Source: an uncultured Methanobrevibacter sp.
GTDB taxonomy: Archaea > Methanobacteriota > Methanobacteria > Methanobacteriales > Methanobacteriaceae
DNA: 10,965 nucleotides
Direction: 5' to 3'
Assembly: GCA_902783085.1 (NCBI GenBank)
Contig: CACZPT010000051.1
Span: 1 to 10,965, forward strand
Shown in pieces: positions 1 to 6,267 of the stretch. The first letter of the stretch is position 1, and the number at the start of each line of letters is the position of its first letter. A program made the translations under genes and the position numbers. The notes beneath the pieces are model-generated. The model had not been told where the DNA came from and ran no database searches. It worked only from the letters and a program-made list of their open reading frames with translations.

Positions 1-88
1 ATCTCACCAAATCAACACCTTAGTGCTCGTGGACTTATTTTATTAAAATCACCACCGGTGGAGAATTTCACTCCGCCCTGAGAACGTG
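1..88 (-). promoter_or_regulatory. FMN riboswitch (RFN element), 5' part, cut by the window edge
   Basis: Read on the minus strand from about 88 to 1, this matches the RFN/FMN aptamer in order. First comes GGGCGGAGTGAAATTCTCC (P2 hairpin), then ACCGGTGGTGAT. A variable P3 stem follows (ATTTT, loop AAT, AAAAT), then the near-invariant AAGTCCACGAGC. A variable P4 stem comes next (AGCACT, loop AA, GGTGTT, with wobble pairs), and finally GATTTGGTGAGAT, the start of P5. The 3' part (CCAA, GCCGACAGT-type block, second P1 strand) and the expression platform lie beyond the left edge. A TATA box sits upstream, so the transcript should begin about where the aptamer begins. In known systems FMN binding switches off riboflavin synthesis or uptake genes. 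The controlled gene is not visible; ribB or a riboflavin transporter is likely. ribK is upstream of the element and is not its target. Confidence 0.88.
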
Positions 89-104
89 TTTAATGAGTAT
101 ATCA

Positions 105-118
105 ATAATATATAAAAT
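105..118 (-). promoter_or_regulatory. TATA box of the riboswitch-led transcript
   Basis: On the minus strand this reads TTTTATATATT, close to the archaeal TATA consensus. Its centre lies about 25 nt upstream of position 88, where the riboswitch sequence begins. The mRNA would therefore start almost directly with the aptamer and be separate from the ribK transcript, which ends at 129. Confidence 0.55.
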
Positions 119-128
119 AGTTTTTGGT

Positions 129-503
129 TTAAAATTCAATGCTTACAATATCACCGTCAACTAAATTTAATTTATCCCTTAACTTCATCTCAGCAATAAA
201 TTCTAAATAATTTTCATCGTGGACTGTTTTTGCTGGAAAAACGATAGCCCCATTAATAGTATCATTTAAAGTAGCTTTAATATATTTAACAGCTCCAAAA
301 CCTTCATCGGGTTTAATAATATTTTGACAATTATCCTTAATTTCATTAATTTGTGATAAGTAATTTTCAGGAACAATAATGTTTAATGTTCCAGGATATG
401 GTTTAAAACCACAATTTTTGATAAAATTATTAACATAAAAATCCTGTGATAAAAAATAAGCAGCTTTTCCAAGCCCAGTGGTAACTTCTCCTTCAAGTTT
501 CAT
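129..503 (-). CDS. ribK: CTP-dependent riboflavin kinase (DUF120 family)
   Basis: Archaeal RibK phosphorylates riboflavin to FMN using CTP rather than ATP, in the cytosol. The 124-residue protein is a complete single kinase domain. It has the N-terminal glycine loop GLGKAAYF (residues 10-17) and the family signature GFKPYPGTLNI (32-42), both typical of the MJ0056 type. The C-terminal part has the expected FPAKT and GDIVSIEF strands. The ATG at 503 is preceded by AGGAG (511-515) at good spacing. There is no N-terminal helix-turn-helix, so this is the plain kinase, not the RbkR fusion that is both kinase and riboflavin regulator in many archaea. The gene is divergent from tfrA. The next leftward transcript begins with an FMN riboswitch, so the product of this enzyme is probably the ligand that regulates its neighbour. 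Confidence 0.92.
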   Translation of the reverse strand: MKLEGEVTTGLGKAAYFLSQDFYVNNFIKNCGFKPYPGTLNIIVPENYLSQINEIKDNCQNIIKPDEGFGAVKYIKATLNDTINGAIVFPAKTVHDENYLEFIAEMKLRDKLNLVDGDIVSIEF

Positions 504-599
504 AAATTAACTCCTAATAAAATTAATATGTAATTTAACATATTTATATTAATTATTAAAATTAAAGATATAAACTGATAAAAATAACAGGGTAATATC
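504..599. promoter_or_regulatory. Divergent promoter region between ribK and tfrA
   Basis: This is a 96-bp AT-rich spacer between two genes that point away from each other. For the plus strand, TTTATATT (543-550) is a plausible TATA box about 50 nt before the tfrA start, and AGGGT (589-593) is its ribosome binding site. For the minus strand, the TATA would overlap the same bases, with AGGAG at 511-515 serving ribK. There are nested inverted repeats: ATTAATAT (522-529) with ATATTAAT (546-553), and inside them AATATG (525-530) with CATATT (539-544). They could be an operator shared by both genes, but chance is possible at this AT content. Confidence 0.4.
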
Positions 600-2243
600 A
601 TGGAAATTAAAAATATTTCAACTGATGTATTAATTGTTGGATCTGGTGGAGCAGGTTCAAGAGCAGCTATTGAAGTTGATGAAGCTGGTTTTAAAGCTAC
701 TATTGTATCAAAAGGATTATCATTTAGATCAGGTTGTACTGGAATGGCTGAAGGTGGATATAATGCTGTTTTTAAAGCTGTGGATAAAGATGATTCAATA
801 GAAGCTCATATTAAAGATACTCTAAAAGGTGGAAGCTATCTTAATGATAAAAAATTAGTTGATGTTTTAGTTAATGAATCTCCTAAAAGATTAATTGATT
901 TAGAAAATTTCGGTGCTTTATTTGATAGGCAAGAATCAGGTGAAATCGCACAAAGACCTTTTGGTGGTCAAACTTATAGAAGAACTTGTTTTCAAGGAGA
1001 CCGTACTGGAGCTGAACTTTTAAATGCACTTAAAGAAGAGATAATTAAAAGAGACATCGAATGTATAGAAGAAGTGATGATAACATCTCTTATCCTTGAT
1101 GGCACACAAGTAATCGGAGCAACTGGTTTTGATTTAAAAGATTCTAATTTAATATACTTTAAAGCAAAAGCCGTTATACTAGCTAGTGGTGGAGCTGGTC
1201 AATTATACCCTGTAACTTCAAATACTTTCCAAAAAAACGGAGACGGCTTTGCAATTGCTTATAGGGCTGGAGCAAATCTTGTTGATATGGAACAAATTCA
1301 ATTCCACCCAACCGGAATGGTTACCCCTGAATCTAAAAAAGGTGTTCTTGTAACTGAAGCTGTAAGGGCTGAAGGTGGTATTCTATTAAATAAAGATGGA
1401 GAACGTTTTATGAAAAAATATTCTCCTGAAAAAATGGAACTCTCAACCCGTGATGTCGTTGCAAGATCAATTTATCAAGAAATAATTGAAGGGCGAGGAA
1501 GTGAAAATGGTGGAGTTTACCTAGATATTACACACCTTGACGATGATTTAATAGATGAAAAACTTGAAACAATGGTTTTACAATTCGAAAACGTTGGTGT
1601 TGATATTAAAAACGAACCTATTGAAGTAGCACCTACTGCACACCATTTTATGGGTGGTATCAAAATAAAAAGTGATGCATCTACATCTCTTCCTAATTTA
1701 TTTGCATGTGGCGAAGTTTGTGGTGGAGTACATGGAGCTAATCGTTTAGGTGGAAATGCACTAGCTGATACACAAGTATTTGGTAAAATAGCTGGTGAAA
1801 GTGCTTCTAAAGCTATAAAAAATAGCGAACTTAAAAGTAACGATGAAATGGTTTTAAAAGAAAAAGAAAGAATAGAAGATATTATTAAAGAAGGTTCCAT
1901 TAAAGCTAATGATTTTAAGGAAAACATTAAAAAATTAATGTGGGAAAAAGTAGCTATTGTTCGTGATGAAAAAACCCTTAATCAAGCTTTAAAAGAGCTA
2001 CAAGAAATGCAAAAAGATTTAAATAAATTAGATGTTGGTTTTAAAGAGCAATATAATACAGAACTATTAACTGCTTTAGAAGTAATTAATATGGTTAAAA
2101 TTTGTATTTTAATTGTGAAATCAGCAATATTACGTCGTGAAAGTAGAGGAGCACACTTTAGATCTGATTTTCCAGAAAGTATTGATGTGTGGAAAAGAAG
2201 TATTGTATTAAATAAAAATAAAATAAAATTTGAAGCTAGATAG
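600..2243 (+). CDS. tfrA: Fumarate reductase flavoprotein, TfrA type (thiol:fumarate reductase subunit A)
   Basis: This is a 547-residue member of the SdhA/FrdA/aspartate oxidase flavoprotein family. In Methanobacteriales the enzyme reduces fumarate to succinate while oxidising coenzymes M and B to the heterodisulfide, feeding the incomplete reductive TCA route. The FAD dinucleotide motif GSGGAG is at residues 14-19. Expected active-site residues are present: His236 (FHPTG), Arg284 (STRDVVAR), His348 (TAHHFMGG) and Arg382 (GANRLGGNA). The segment aligned with the covalent FAD histidine of E. coli FrdA reads RSGCTGMAEGG (43-53) and has no histidine, so FAD should be non-covalent, as I recall for methanogen TfrA. 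The C-terminus has the family RESRGAHFRSDFPE. The iron-sulfur partner TfrB is not in the window. The ATG at 600 follows AGGGT. The last 8 bp overlap convergent dadD. A generic SdhA/FrdA label is the alternative. Confidence 0.88.
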   Translation: MEIKNISTDVLIVGSGGAGSRAAIEVDEAGFKATIVSKGLSFRSGCTGMAEGGYNAVFKAVDKDDSIEAHIKDTLKGGSYLNDKKLVDVLVNESPKRLIDLENFGALFDRQESGEIAQRPFGGQTYRRTCFQGDRTGAELLNALKEEIIKRDIECIEEVMITSLILDGTQVIGATGFDLKDSNLIYFKAKAVILASGGAGQLYPVTSNTFQKNGDGFAIAYRAGANLVDMEQIQFHPTGMVTPESKKGVLVTEAVRAEGGILLNKDGERFMKKYSPEKMELSTRDVVARSIYQEIIEGRGSENGGVYLDITHLDDDLIDEKLETMVLQFENVGVDIKNEPIEVAPTAHHFMGGIKIKSDASTSLPNLFACGEVCGGVHGANRLGGNALADTQVFGKIAGESASKAIKNSELKSNDEMVLKEKERIEDIIKEGSIKANDFKENIKKLMWEKVAIVRDEKTLNQALKELQEMQKDLNKLDVGFKEQYNTELLTALEVINMVKICILIVKSAILRRESRGAHFRSDFPESIDVWKRSIVLNKNKIKFEAR

Positions 2244-2250
2244 CTTTTTT
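2233..2250. terminator. Hairpin with T run across the tfrA/dadD overlap, two-way terminator candidate
   Basis: The arms AAGCT (2233-2237) and AGCTT (2242-2246) pair across the loop AGAT, and on the plus strand T bases run to 2250. The arms can be read as AAGCTA/TAGCTT if the loop is shortened. On the minus strand the same hairpin is followed by a T-rich stretch (CAAATTTTATTTTATTTTTA, below 2233). Both stop codons lie within the hairpin, so it may end both convergent transcripts. Confidence 0.55.
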
Positions 2251-3540
2251 AAGCTCATCAATAGCTTCTTTTGCTTTTTTATAAATATCTTGTTCATCTA
2301 ATGTAGTTAATTTTTTATTTTCCATTAATATTTGACCATTACAAATTGTAGTATCTACATTAGAACCATTGGCAGAATAAATAACATTAGAAGTTAAATT
2401 AGAACTATCTGGTACCATATTAGCACAGTTAGTATCAATTAATATTAAATCTGCTTTTTTACCAACTTCAACACTTCCGATTTCATCTTCCAATCCAAGA
2501 ACCCTAGCACCATTAATAGTTCCGATTGCTAATGCTTCATCAGATGTTAATACCTTAGGATCAAGTGTTGAGACTTTTTGAAGTAAACTAGCTGTTTTTA
2601 ACTCTTCTATTAAGTCTAAATTATTATTTGAAGATGCACCATCAGTTCCAATACCAACACAAATATCATTTTCAAGTAATTTTGATATAGGTGCTATACC
2701 TGAAGCTAATTTCATATTACTACATGGATTATGAGAAATTTTAACATCATGTTTTTTAATTATTTCAATTTCCTCATCACTTAACCATACTGAATGTGCA
2801 CAAACAACATCAGGACCTAAAAATCCAATAGAATCCAAATATTCAAATGGACGCATTCCTTTCTCATCAATTGAATCATTGATTTCTTTTTGAGTTTCAC
2901 TTACATGAATATGAATTCTAATGTCATTTTCATCAGCTAATCTTCTAACTTCCTTAAGTAACTCTTCAGAAGCAGTATATGGAGAATGCGGACCAAAAAA
3001 TACTTTAATTCTTCCATCAGCACTATTATTACAATTTTTAAATAATTGTAAATTGGTTTCAATTTCAGATTTTCTTTTCTCTTCATCCCCAAAGTCTATC
3101 ATCCCATATGATAAAGCAGCTCTAAGACCTGATTTTTCAACTGCCTTTGCTACATCTTCCATGTAAAAATACATGTCAGAAAAAGTTGTTGTTCCGGATT
3201 TTATTAATTCAACAGCTCCTAAAAGGGCGCCAATATAACAATAATATTCATTTAAATTTGCTTCAATAGGCCATATATTATCATTTAACCATTCATCCAA
3301 ACTTAAATCATCTGCTAATCCTCTAAATAATGTCATGGATAAATGAGTATGGGTATTTATAAATCCAGGAAGTAAAAGTTTTTCACTACCATCAATGATT
3401 TTATCAACGTTTTCTTCTTCGATTTTATCAGAAATTTCATAAATTAAATCATTTTTAATTAATACATCTTGTGGTGAATTTCCAAAATTATTCGGATTTA
3501 AAATTAAAACATTCTTAATTAATATTGTATTATCTTGCAT
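2236..3540 (-). CDS. dadD: 5'-deoxyadenosine / S-adenosylhomocysteine / methylthioadenosine deaminase (amidohydrolase)
   Basis: This 434-residue metal-dependent amidohydrolase belongs to the MtaD/DadD branch. Methanogen DadD deaminates 5'-deoxyadenosine, SAH and related nucleosides to the inosine forms, recycling by-products of SAM and radical-SAM chemistry. Metal ligands are visible: HTH at His64/His66 (after LLLPGFIN), His212 (HIHVSE) and Asp300 (GTDGASSNNN). Glu215 is the likely catalytic glutamate, and His249 (CAHSVWL) and His185 (GPHSPYT) line the substrate site. Length and domain order are normal for the family. The ATG at 3540 follows GGTG (3547-3550). It lies downstream of the histone gene on the same strand, but a terminator-like T-rich stretch separates them, so it may have its own weak promoter or depend on read-through. 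Exact substrate preference cannot be read from sequence. Confidence 0.85.
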   Translation of the reverse strand: MQDNTILIKNVLILNPNNFGNSPQDVLIKNDLIYEISDKIEEENVDKIIDGSEKLLLPGFINTHTHLSMTLFRGLADDLSLDEWLNDNIWPIEANLNEYYCYIGALLGAVELIKSGTTTFSDMYFYMEDVAKAVEKSGLRAALSYGMIDFGDEEKRKSEIETNLQLFKNCNNSADGRIKVFFGPHSPYTASEELLKEVRRLADENDIRIHIHVSETQKEINDSIDEKGMRPFEYLDSIGFLGPDVVCAHSVWLSDEEIEIIKKHDVKISHNPCSNMKLASGIAPISKLLENDICVGIGTDGASSNNNLDLIEELKTASLLQKVSTLDPKVLTSDEALAIGTINGARVLGLEDEIGSVEVGKKADLILIDTNCANMVPDSSNLTSNVIYSANGSNVDTTICNGQILMENKKLTTLDEQDIYKKAKEAIDELKKAI

Positions 3541-3548
3541 AATAACAC

Positions 3549-3592
3549 CAAAAAAATAAAAAAAGTAATAAAAACTTATAATAATTATAAGT
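3549..3592 (-). terminator. Terminator after the histone gene
   Basis: A perfect inverted repeat, ACTTATAAT (3574-3582) and ATTATAAGT (3584-3592), overlaps the histone stop codon. On the minus strand it is followed by two long T-rich tracts down to 3549. Archaeal RNA polymerase ends on T-rich tracts, so this probably ends the abundant histone message before dadD. Confidence 0.6.
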
Positions 3593-3797
3593 TTAATTCT
3601 TTAACTGCGAATTTAATATCGTCAGCTTTAACAGTTTTACGTTTTGCTAATTTTGCTGCTTCGTTTGCTTTAACAGCGATTTTACGTGCGATTTCATCTA
3701 ATGATTCTGCTAATTCAACTTTTGCATCTTCGCTAACTCTTTCAGCACCAGTGTCTTTAATAATTCTTGCAATTGGAGCTTTTGGTATTTCAGACAT
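3585..3797 (-). CDS. Archaeal histone (HMf family)
   Basis: The product is a 70-residue single histone fold, the usual length of HMfA/HMfB, that wraps DNA into archaeal hypernucleosomes. Visible family features are the N-terminal PKAPIARIIKD, AERVSEDAK in the L1 loop, and RKTVKADD (53-60) in the L2 loop with the Arg-Asp pair. DNA-contact residues Arg11, Arg20 and Lys54 correspond to those of HMfB. I place the start at 3797, not at the in-frame ATG at 3821. Homologs start at MSEIPKAPI, and a strong GAGGTG (3804-3809) lies 6 nt before 3797, whereas 3821 has no such site. The gene has its own promoter with a palindrome near the predicted start site, and a terminator behind it. Confidence 0.95.
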   Translation of the reverse strand: MSEIPKAPIARIIKDTGAERVSEDAKVELAESLDEIARKIAVKANEAAKLAKRKTVKADDIKFAVKELNL

Positions 3798-3833
3798 GTT
3801 TTTCACCTCATAAAAATTCAATTAAAAACTTAT

Positions 3834-3873
3834 GATTAAATTAATTTAATCTTAAGCTAGATAGTTTTATATT
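3834..3873 (-). promoter_or_regulatory. Histone promoter with 18-bp palindrome
   Basis: On the minus strand AATATAAAAC (3873-3864) is a good TATA box. Transcription would start near 3840-3848, leaving a leader of about 45 nt before the histone ATG at 3797. Exactly at that predicted start site is a perfect 18-bp palindrome, GATTAAATTAATTTAATC (3834-3851), which could be an operator. The TATA call is from sequence, and the regulatory role is inferred. Confidence 0.5.
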
Positions 3874-3987
3874 AATCCATTATATTTAAAGATTTTGAAT
3901 ATTTAGATGCAATAAGAAATTTTAATGAAAAAAATTTTAATAAATAAATACAAATATCTCTATTAGTAAAAAAGACTGGAAGATATA

Positions 3988-4848
3988 ATGAAATTAAAAA
4001 TTGCTGTTCCATCAAAAGGAAGAATAAGTAATCCATCAATAGATATTTTAGAAAAAGCTGGATTAGGATTAAAAGACAATAATAATCGACAATTAATTTC
4101 AAAAACTCATAATAAAGATATTGACATCATGTTTGCAAGAGCATCTGACATTCCAGAGTTTGTAGCAGATGGTATTGTCGATATGGGAATAACTGGTATT
4201 GACCTAATTGAAGAAAATGAAAGCGAAGTTATAAAACTTACTGACTTAAAATTTGGTCAAACCAAGCTAGTAATAGCCTCTCCTGAAGAATCAGAAATTA
4301 ATTCTGTTAATGATATAACATCAGAAATGACAATAGCCAGTGAATTTCCAAAATTGACAAAAAACTTCTTAAATGAAAAAAACCTTGATTGTAAAATTGT
4401 AAAATTAAGCGGATCAACTGAAATTGCGCCATTTATTGGCGTTGCGGATTTAATTACTGACTTAACTAGTACTGGTACAACCCTAAAAATGAATCATTTA
4501 AAAATTATCGACACTATTTTGGAAAGTACTGTTGTTTTGATTACAAATAAGGAAACTTATAGCGAAAAAAATGAGATTGTTGAAGCTGTGAATAGAAGTA
4601 TTAAGGGAGTAATTGATGCTTTTGGAAAAAAACTCATTATGATGAATGTCAAAAGTAAAGATTTAGATAAAGTAAAAGAACTTATGCCATCAATGGATGG
4701 TCCTACAATATCAGAAGTTTTATCTAAAGAAAAAACTGTTGCAATTCAAGCAGTTATTGATGAAGATGAAGTATTTACACTTGTTAATGATTTAAGAAAT
4801 GCAGGAGCAAAGGATATTTTAGTTGTTCCTATTGAAAGGATTATATGA
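3988..4848 (+). CDS. hisG: ATP phosphoribosyltransferase, long form
   Basis: HisG joins ATP and PRPP to form phosphoribosyl-ATP, the first and feedback-controlled step of histidine synthesis. The 286-residue protein has the N-terminal PSKGR (8-12), then ARASDIPEFVADGIVDMGIT (50-69), SGSTE (141-145), and the PRPP-binding loop DLTSTGTTL (158-166). Residues about 215-286 form the extra ACT-like regulatory domain of the long form, ending in ILVVPIERII, so it should be a self-contained histidine-inhibited enzyme without HisZ. Upstream, GGA (3978-3980) is a weak ribosome site, and TTTAATAAATAAA near 3935-3947 may be the TATA. No other his genes are nearby. Its stop overlaps the next start as ATGA (4845-4848), so translation is coupled. 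Confidence 0.93.
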   Translation: MKLKIAVPSKGRISNPSIDILEKAGLGLKDNNNRQLISKTHNKDIDIMFARASDIPEFVADGIVDMGITGIDLIEENESEVIKLTDLKFGQTKLVIASPEESEINSVNDITSEMTIASEFPKLTKNFLNEKNLDCKIVKLSGSTEIAPFIGVADLITDLTSTGTTLKMNHLKIIDTILESTVVLITNKETYSEKNEIVEAVNRSIKGVIDAFGKKLIMMNVKSKDLDKVKELMPSMDGPTISEVLSKEKTVAIQAVIDEDEVFTLVNDLRNAGAKDILVVPIERII

Positions 4849-5339
4849 AAATAGCAATTATTTACTCAACATTGATTGATAGCACTGAAAAATCAGCACT
4901 TTTACTTAAGGAGTTGATTAATTCTGATGTTTTATTAATTCCGGTTGAAAAAGCAAAATCTGAATGTATATTAAAATATAATTTAATTATTTTAGCTGGT
5001 TCAAGTTATAATTCTAAAGTTCAAACTTCACTAAAAATTTACATTTCAAGAAATATAAAAACTCTACTTGAAAAGCCTATTGGATTATATGTAAATAGCG
5101 ATGAAAATTTAAGCATAGAAGATAATTTGAATAAAGTATTTACAAAGGAATTAATAGAATCTTCACTTATATCTTCAAACTTTGGATATGAACTAGATTC
5201 ATCAATAGGAAACTTTATTGAAAGAAGAAAAACAAAAAAATTAATTGAAAATAATGAAAACTTACCGTCTCTAAATATCGAAGAAATAAAAAAATATGCT
5301 AACTTTATTAATAATTTAATTGAAAAAAGGGTTGATTAA
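4845..5339 (+). CDS. Flavodoxin-like protein
   Basis: The protein has 164 residues with a flavodoxin/HemG-type fold pattern. The N-terminal strand IAIIYSTLIDSTEKSA (3-18) fits the FMN phosphate-binding loop. LIILAGSSYNSKVQTSLKIY is the usual second loop and helix, where family members read LIILGSPIYAGK. A later strand reads KPIGLYVNSDE. The pattern is closest to small flavodoxin-5/HemG-like proteins, but no partner or substrate can be named. The C-terminal third is lysine- and asparagine-rich and less family-like. It sits between hisG (ATGA overlap) and pyrB (overlap or abutting), so all three are probably one transcript, though the function need not relate to either pathway. FMN binding and a redox role are inferred. 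Confidence 0.75.
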   Translation: MKIAIIYSTLIDSTEKSALLLKELINSDVLLIPVEKAKSECILKYNLIILAGSSYNSKVQTSLKIYISRNIKTLLEKPIGLYVNSDENLSIEDNLNKVFTKELIESSLISSNFGYELDSSIGNFIERRKTKKLIENNENLPSLNIEEIKKYANFINNLIEKRVD

Positions 5340-6267
5340 AATTTTTAAATTAAAAAACATAATTTCAATAAAAGACTTCGAAAGATCAGATATTGACTAT
5401 ATTCTAGATGAAGCATCTAAATTAGAAGATATAGCTAAATCTAAAGAATTGTCAGATGAATTAAAAGGTAAAATCCTTGGATTAATGTTTTTTGAACCAT
5501 CAACAAGAACAAGAATGTCTTTTGAAACCGCAATGAAACGTTTGGATGGAGAATGTATTGGTTTTGAAAACAGCGGTTCAAGTAGCGTTTCCAAAGGTGA
5601 AAGTATCGCAGATACAGCAAAAATGTTTGAAGGATATAGTGATGCTTTAGTAATAAGACATGAATTAGAAGGAGTATCTAAATTTATATCAGATATTGTG
5701 GATGTTCCTGTAATAAATGCAGGAGACGGTGCAGGCCAGCACCCAACCCAGACTTTACTAGACTTATACACAATCAAAAAAGAAATTGGCTCAATTGATA
5801 ATTTAAAAATTGCATTAATTGGAGATTTAAAGTTTGGCCGTACTGTCCATTCATTAGCCAATGCATTAGGATTATATGATAATGTAGAACTTTATTTTGT
5901 ATCACCTAACGAATTAAAAATGCCTCAAGAAATACTTCATGACTTAGATCAAATGAAAATGTCATATACTGAAGTTTCAAAAATCGATGAAATTATTGAT
6001 AAAGTAAATATACTATATGTTACAAGAATTCAAAAAGAACGTTTTGGTGACATTAATGATTATATACAAATTAAAGGAGCCTATATAATCAATGAAAAAA
6101 TGTTAAAAGGAAAAGATTTAATTGTAATGCATCCTTTACCTAGAATCGATGAAATCGACAGTGATGTAGATAATACCAAATACAACAAATATTTCGCACA
6201 AGCTGAAAATGCTGTTCCTGTAAGAATGGCAATATTAAAAACATTAATTAAAAACAACCCTAAATAG
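5320..6267 (+). CDS. pyrB: Aspartate carbamoyltransferase, catalytic subunit
   Basis: PyrB condenses carbamoyl phosphate with aspartate to carbamoylaspartate in pyrimidine synthesis. Counting from the TTG at 5320, the carbamoyl-phosphate loop STRTR is at 61-65 (FFEPSTRTRMSFE), the lysine loop at Lys92 (SSSVSKGES), HPTQ at 141-144, and the aspartate-site LPRIDE near the C-terminus. Length (about 308-315) is normal. The start is uncertain because there is no ATG or GTG near the N-terminus. TTG 5320 has no ribosome site. TTG 5332 has GGG directly against it. ATT 5341 is non-standard, but it has AAGGG (5327-5331) at usable distance and gives the N-terminus expected from homologs. The reported start is the conventional-codon choice. 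The regulatory subunit PyrI is not in the window. The 3' end overlaps convergent cdc6 by 8 bp. Confidence 0.93.
   Translation: MKKGLIKIFKLKNIISIKDFERSDIDYILDEASKLEDIAKSKELSDELKGKILGLMFFEPSTRTRMSFETAMKRLDGECIGFENSGSSSVSKGESIADTAKMFEGYSDALVIRHELEGVSKFISDIVDVPVINAGDGAGQHPTQTLLDLYTIKKEIGSIDNLKIALIGDLKFGRTVHSLANALGLYDNVELYFVSPNELKMPQEILHDLDQMKMSYTEVSKIDEIIDKVNILYVTRIQKERFGDINDYIQIKGAYIINEKMLKGKDLIVMHPLPRIDEIDSDVDNTKYNKYFAQAENAVPVRMAILKTLIKNNPK

Noticed and set aside
1517..1927. Long open frame on the minus strand inside tfrA
   Set aside because: It runs antisense to a clear flavoprotein gene, has serine/leucine-rich shadow composition and shows no family motif or ribosome site.
5397..5861. Long open frame on the minus strand inside pyrB
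   Set aside because: It is antisense to conserved carbamoyltransferase motifs; its composition is that of a shadow frame.
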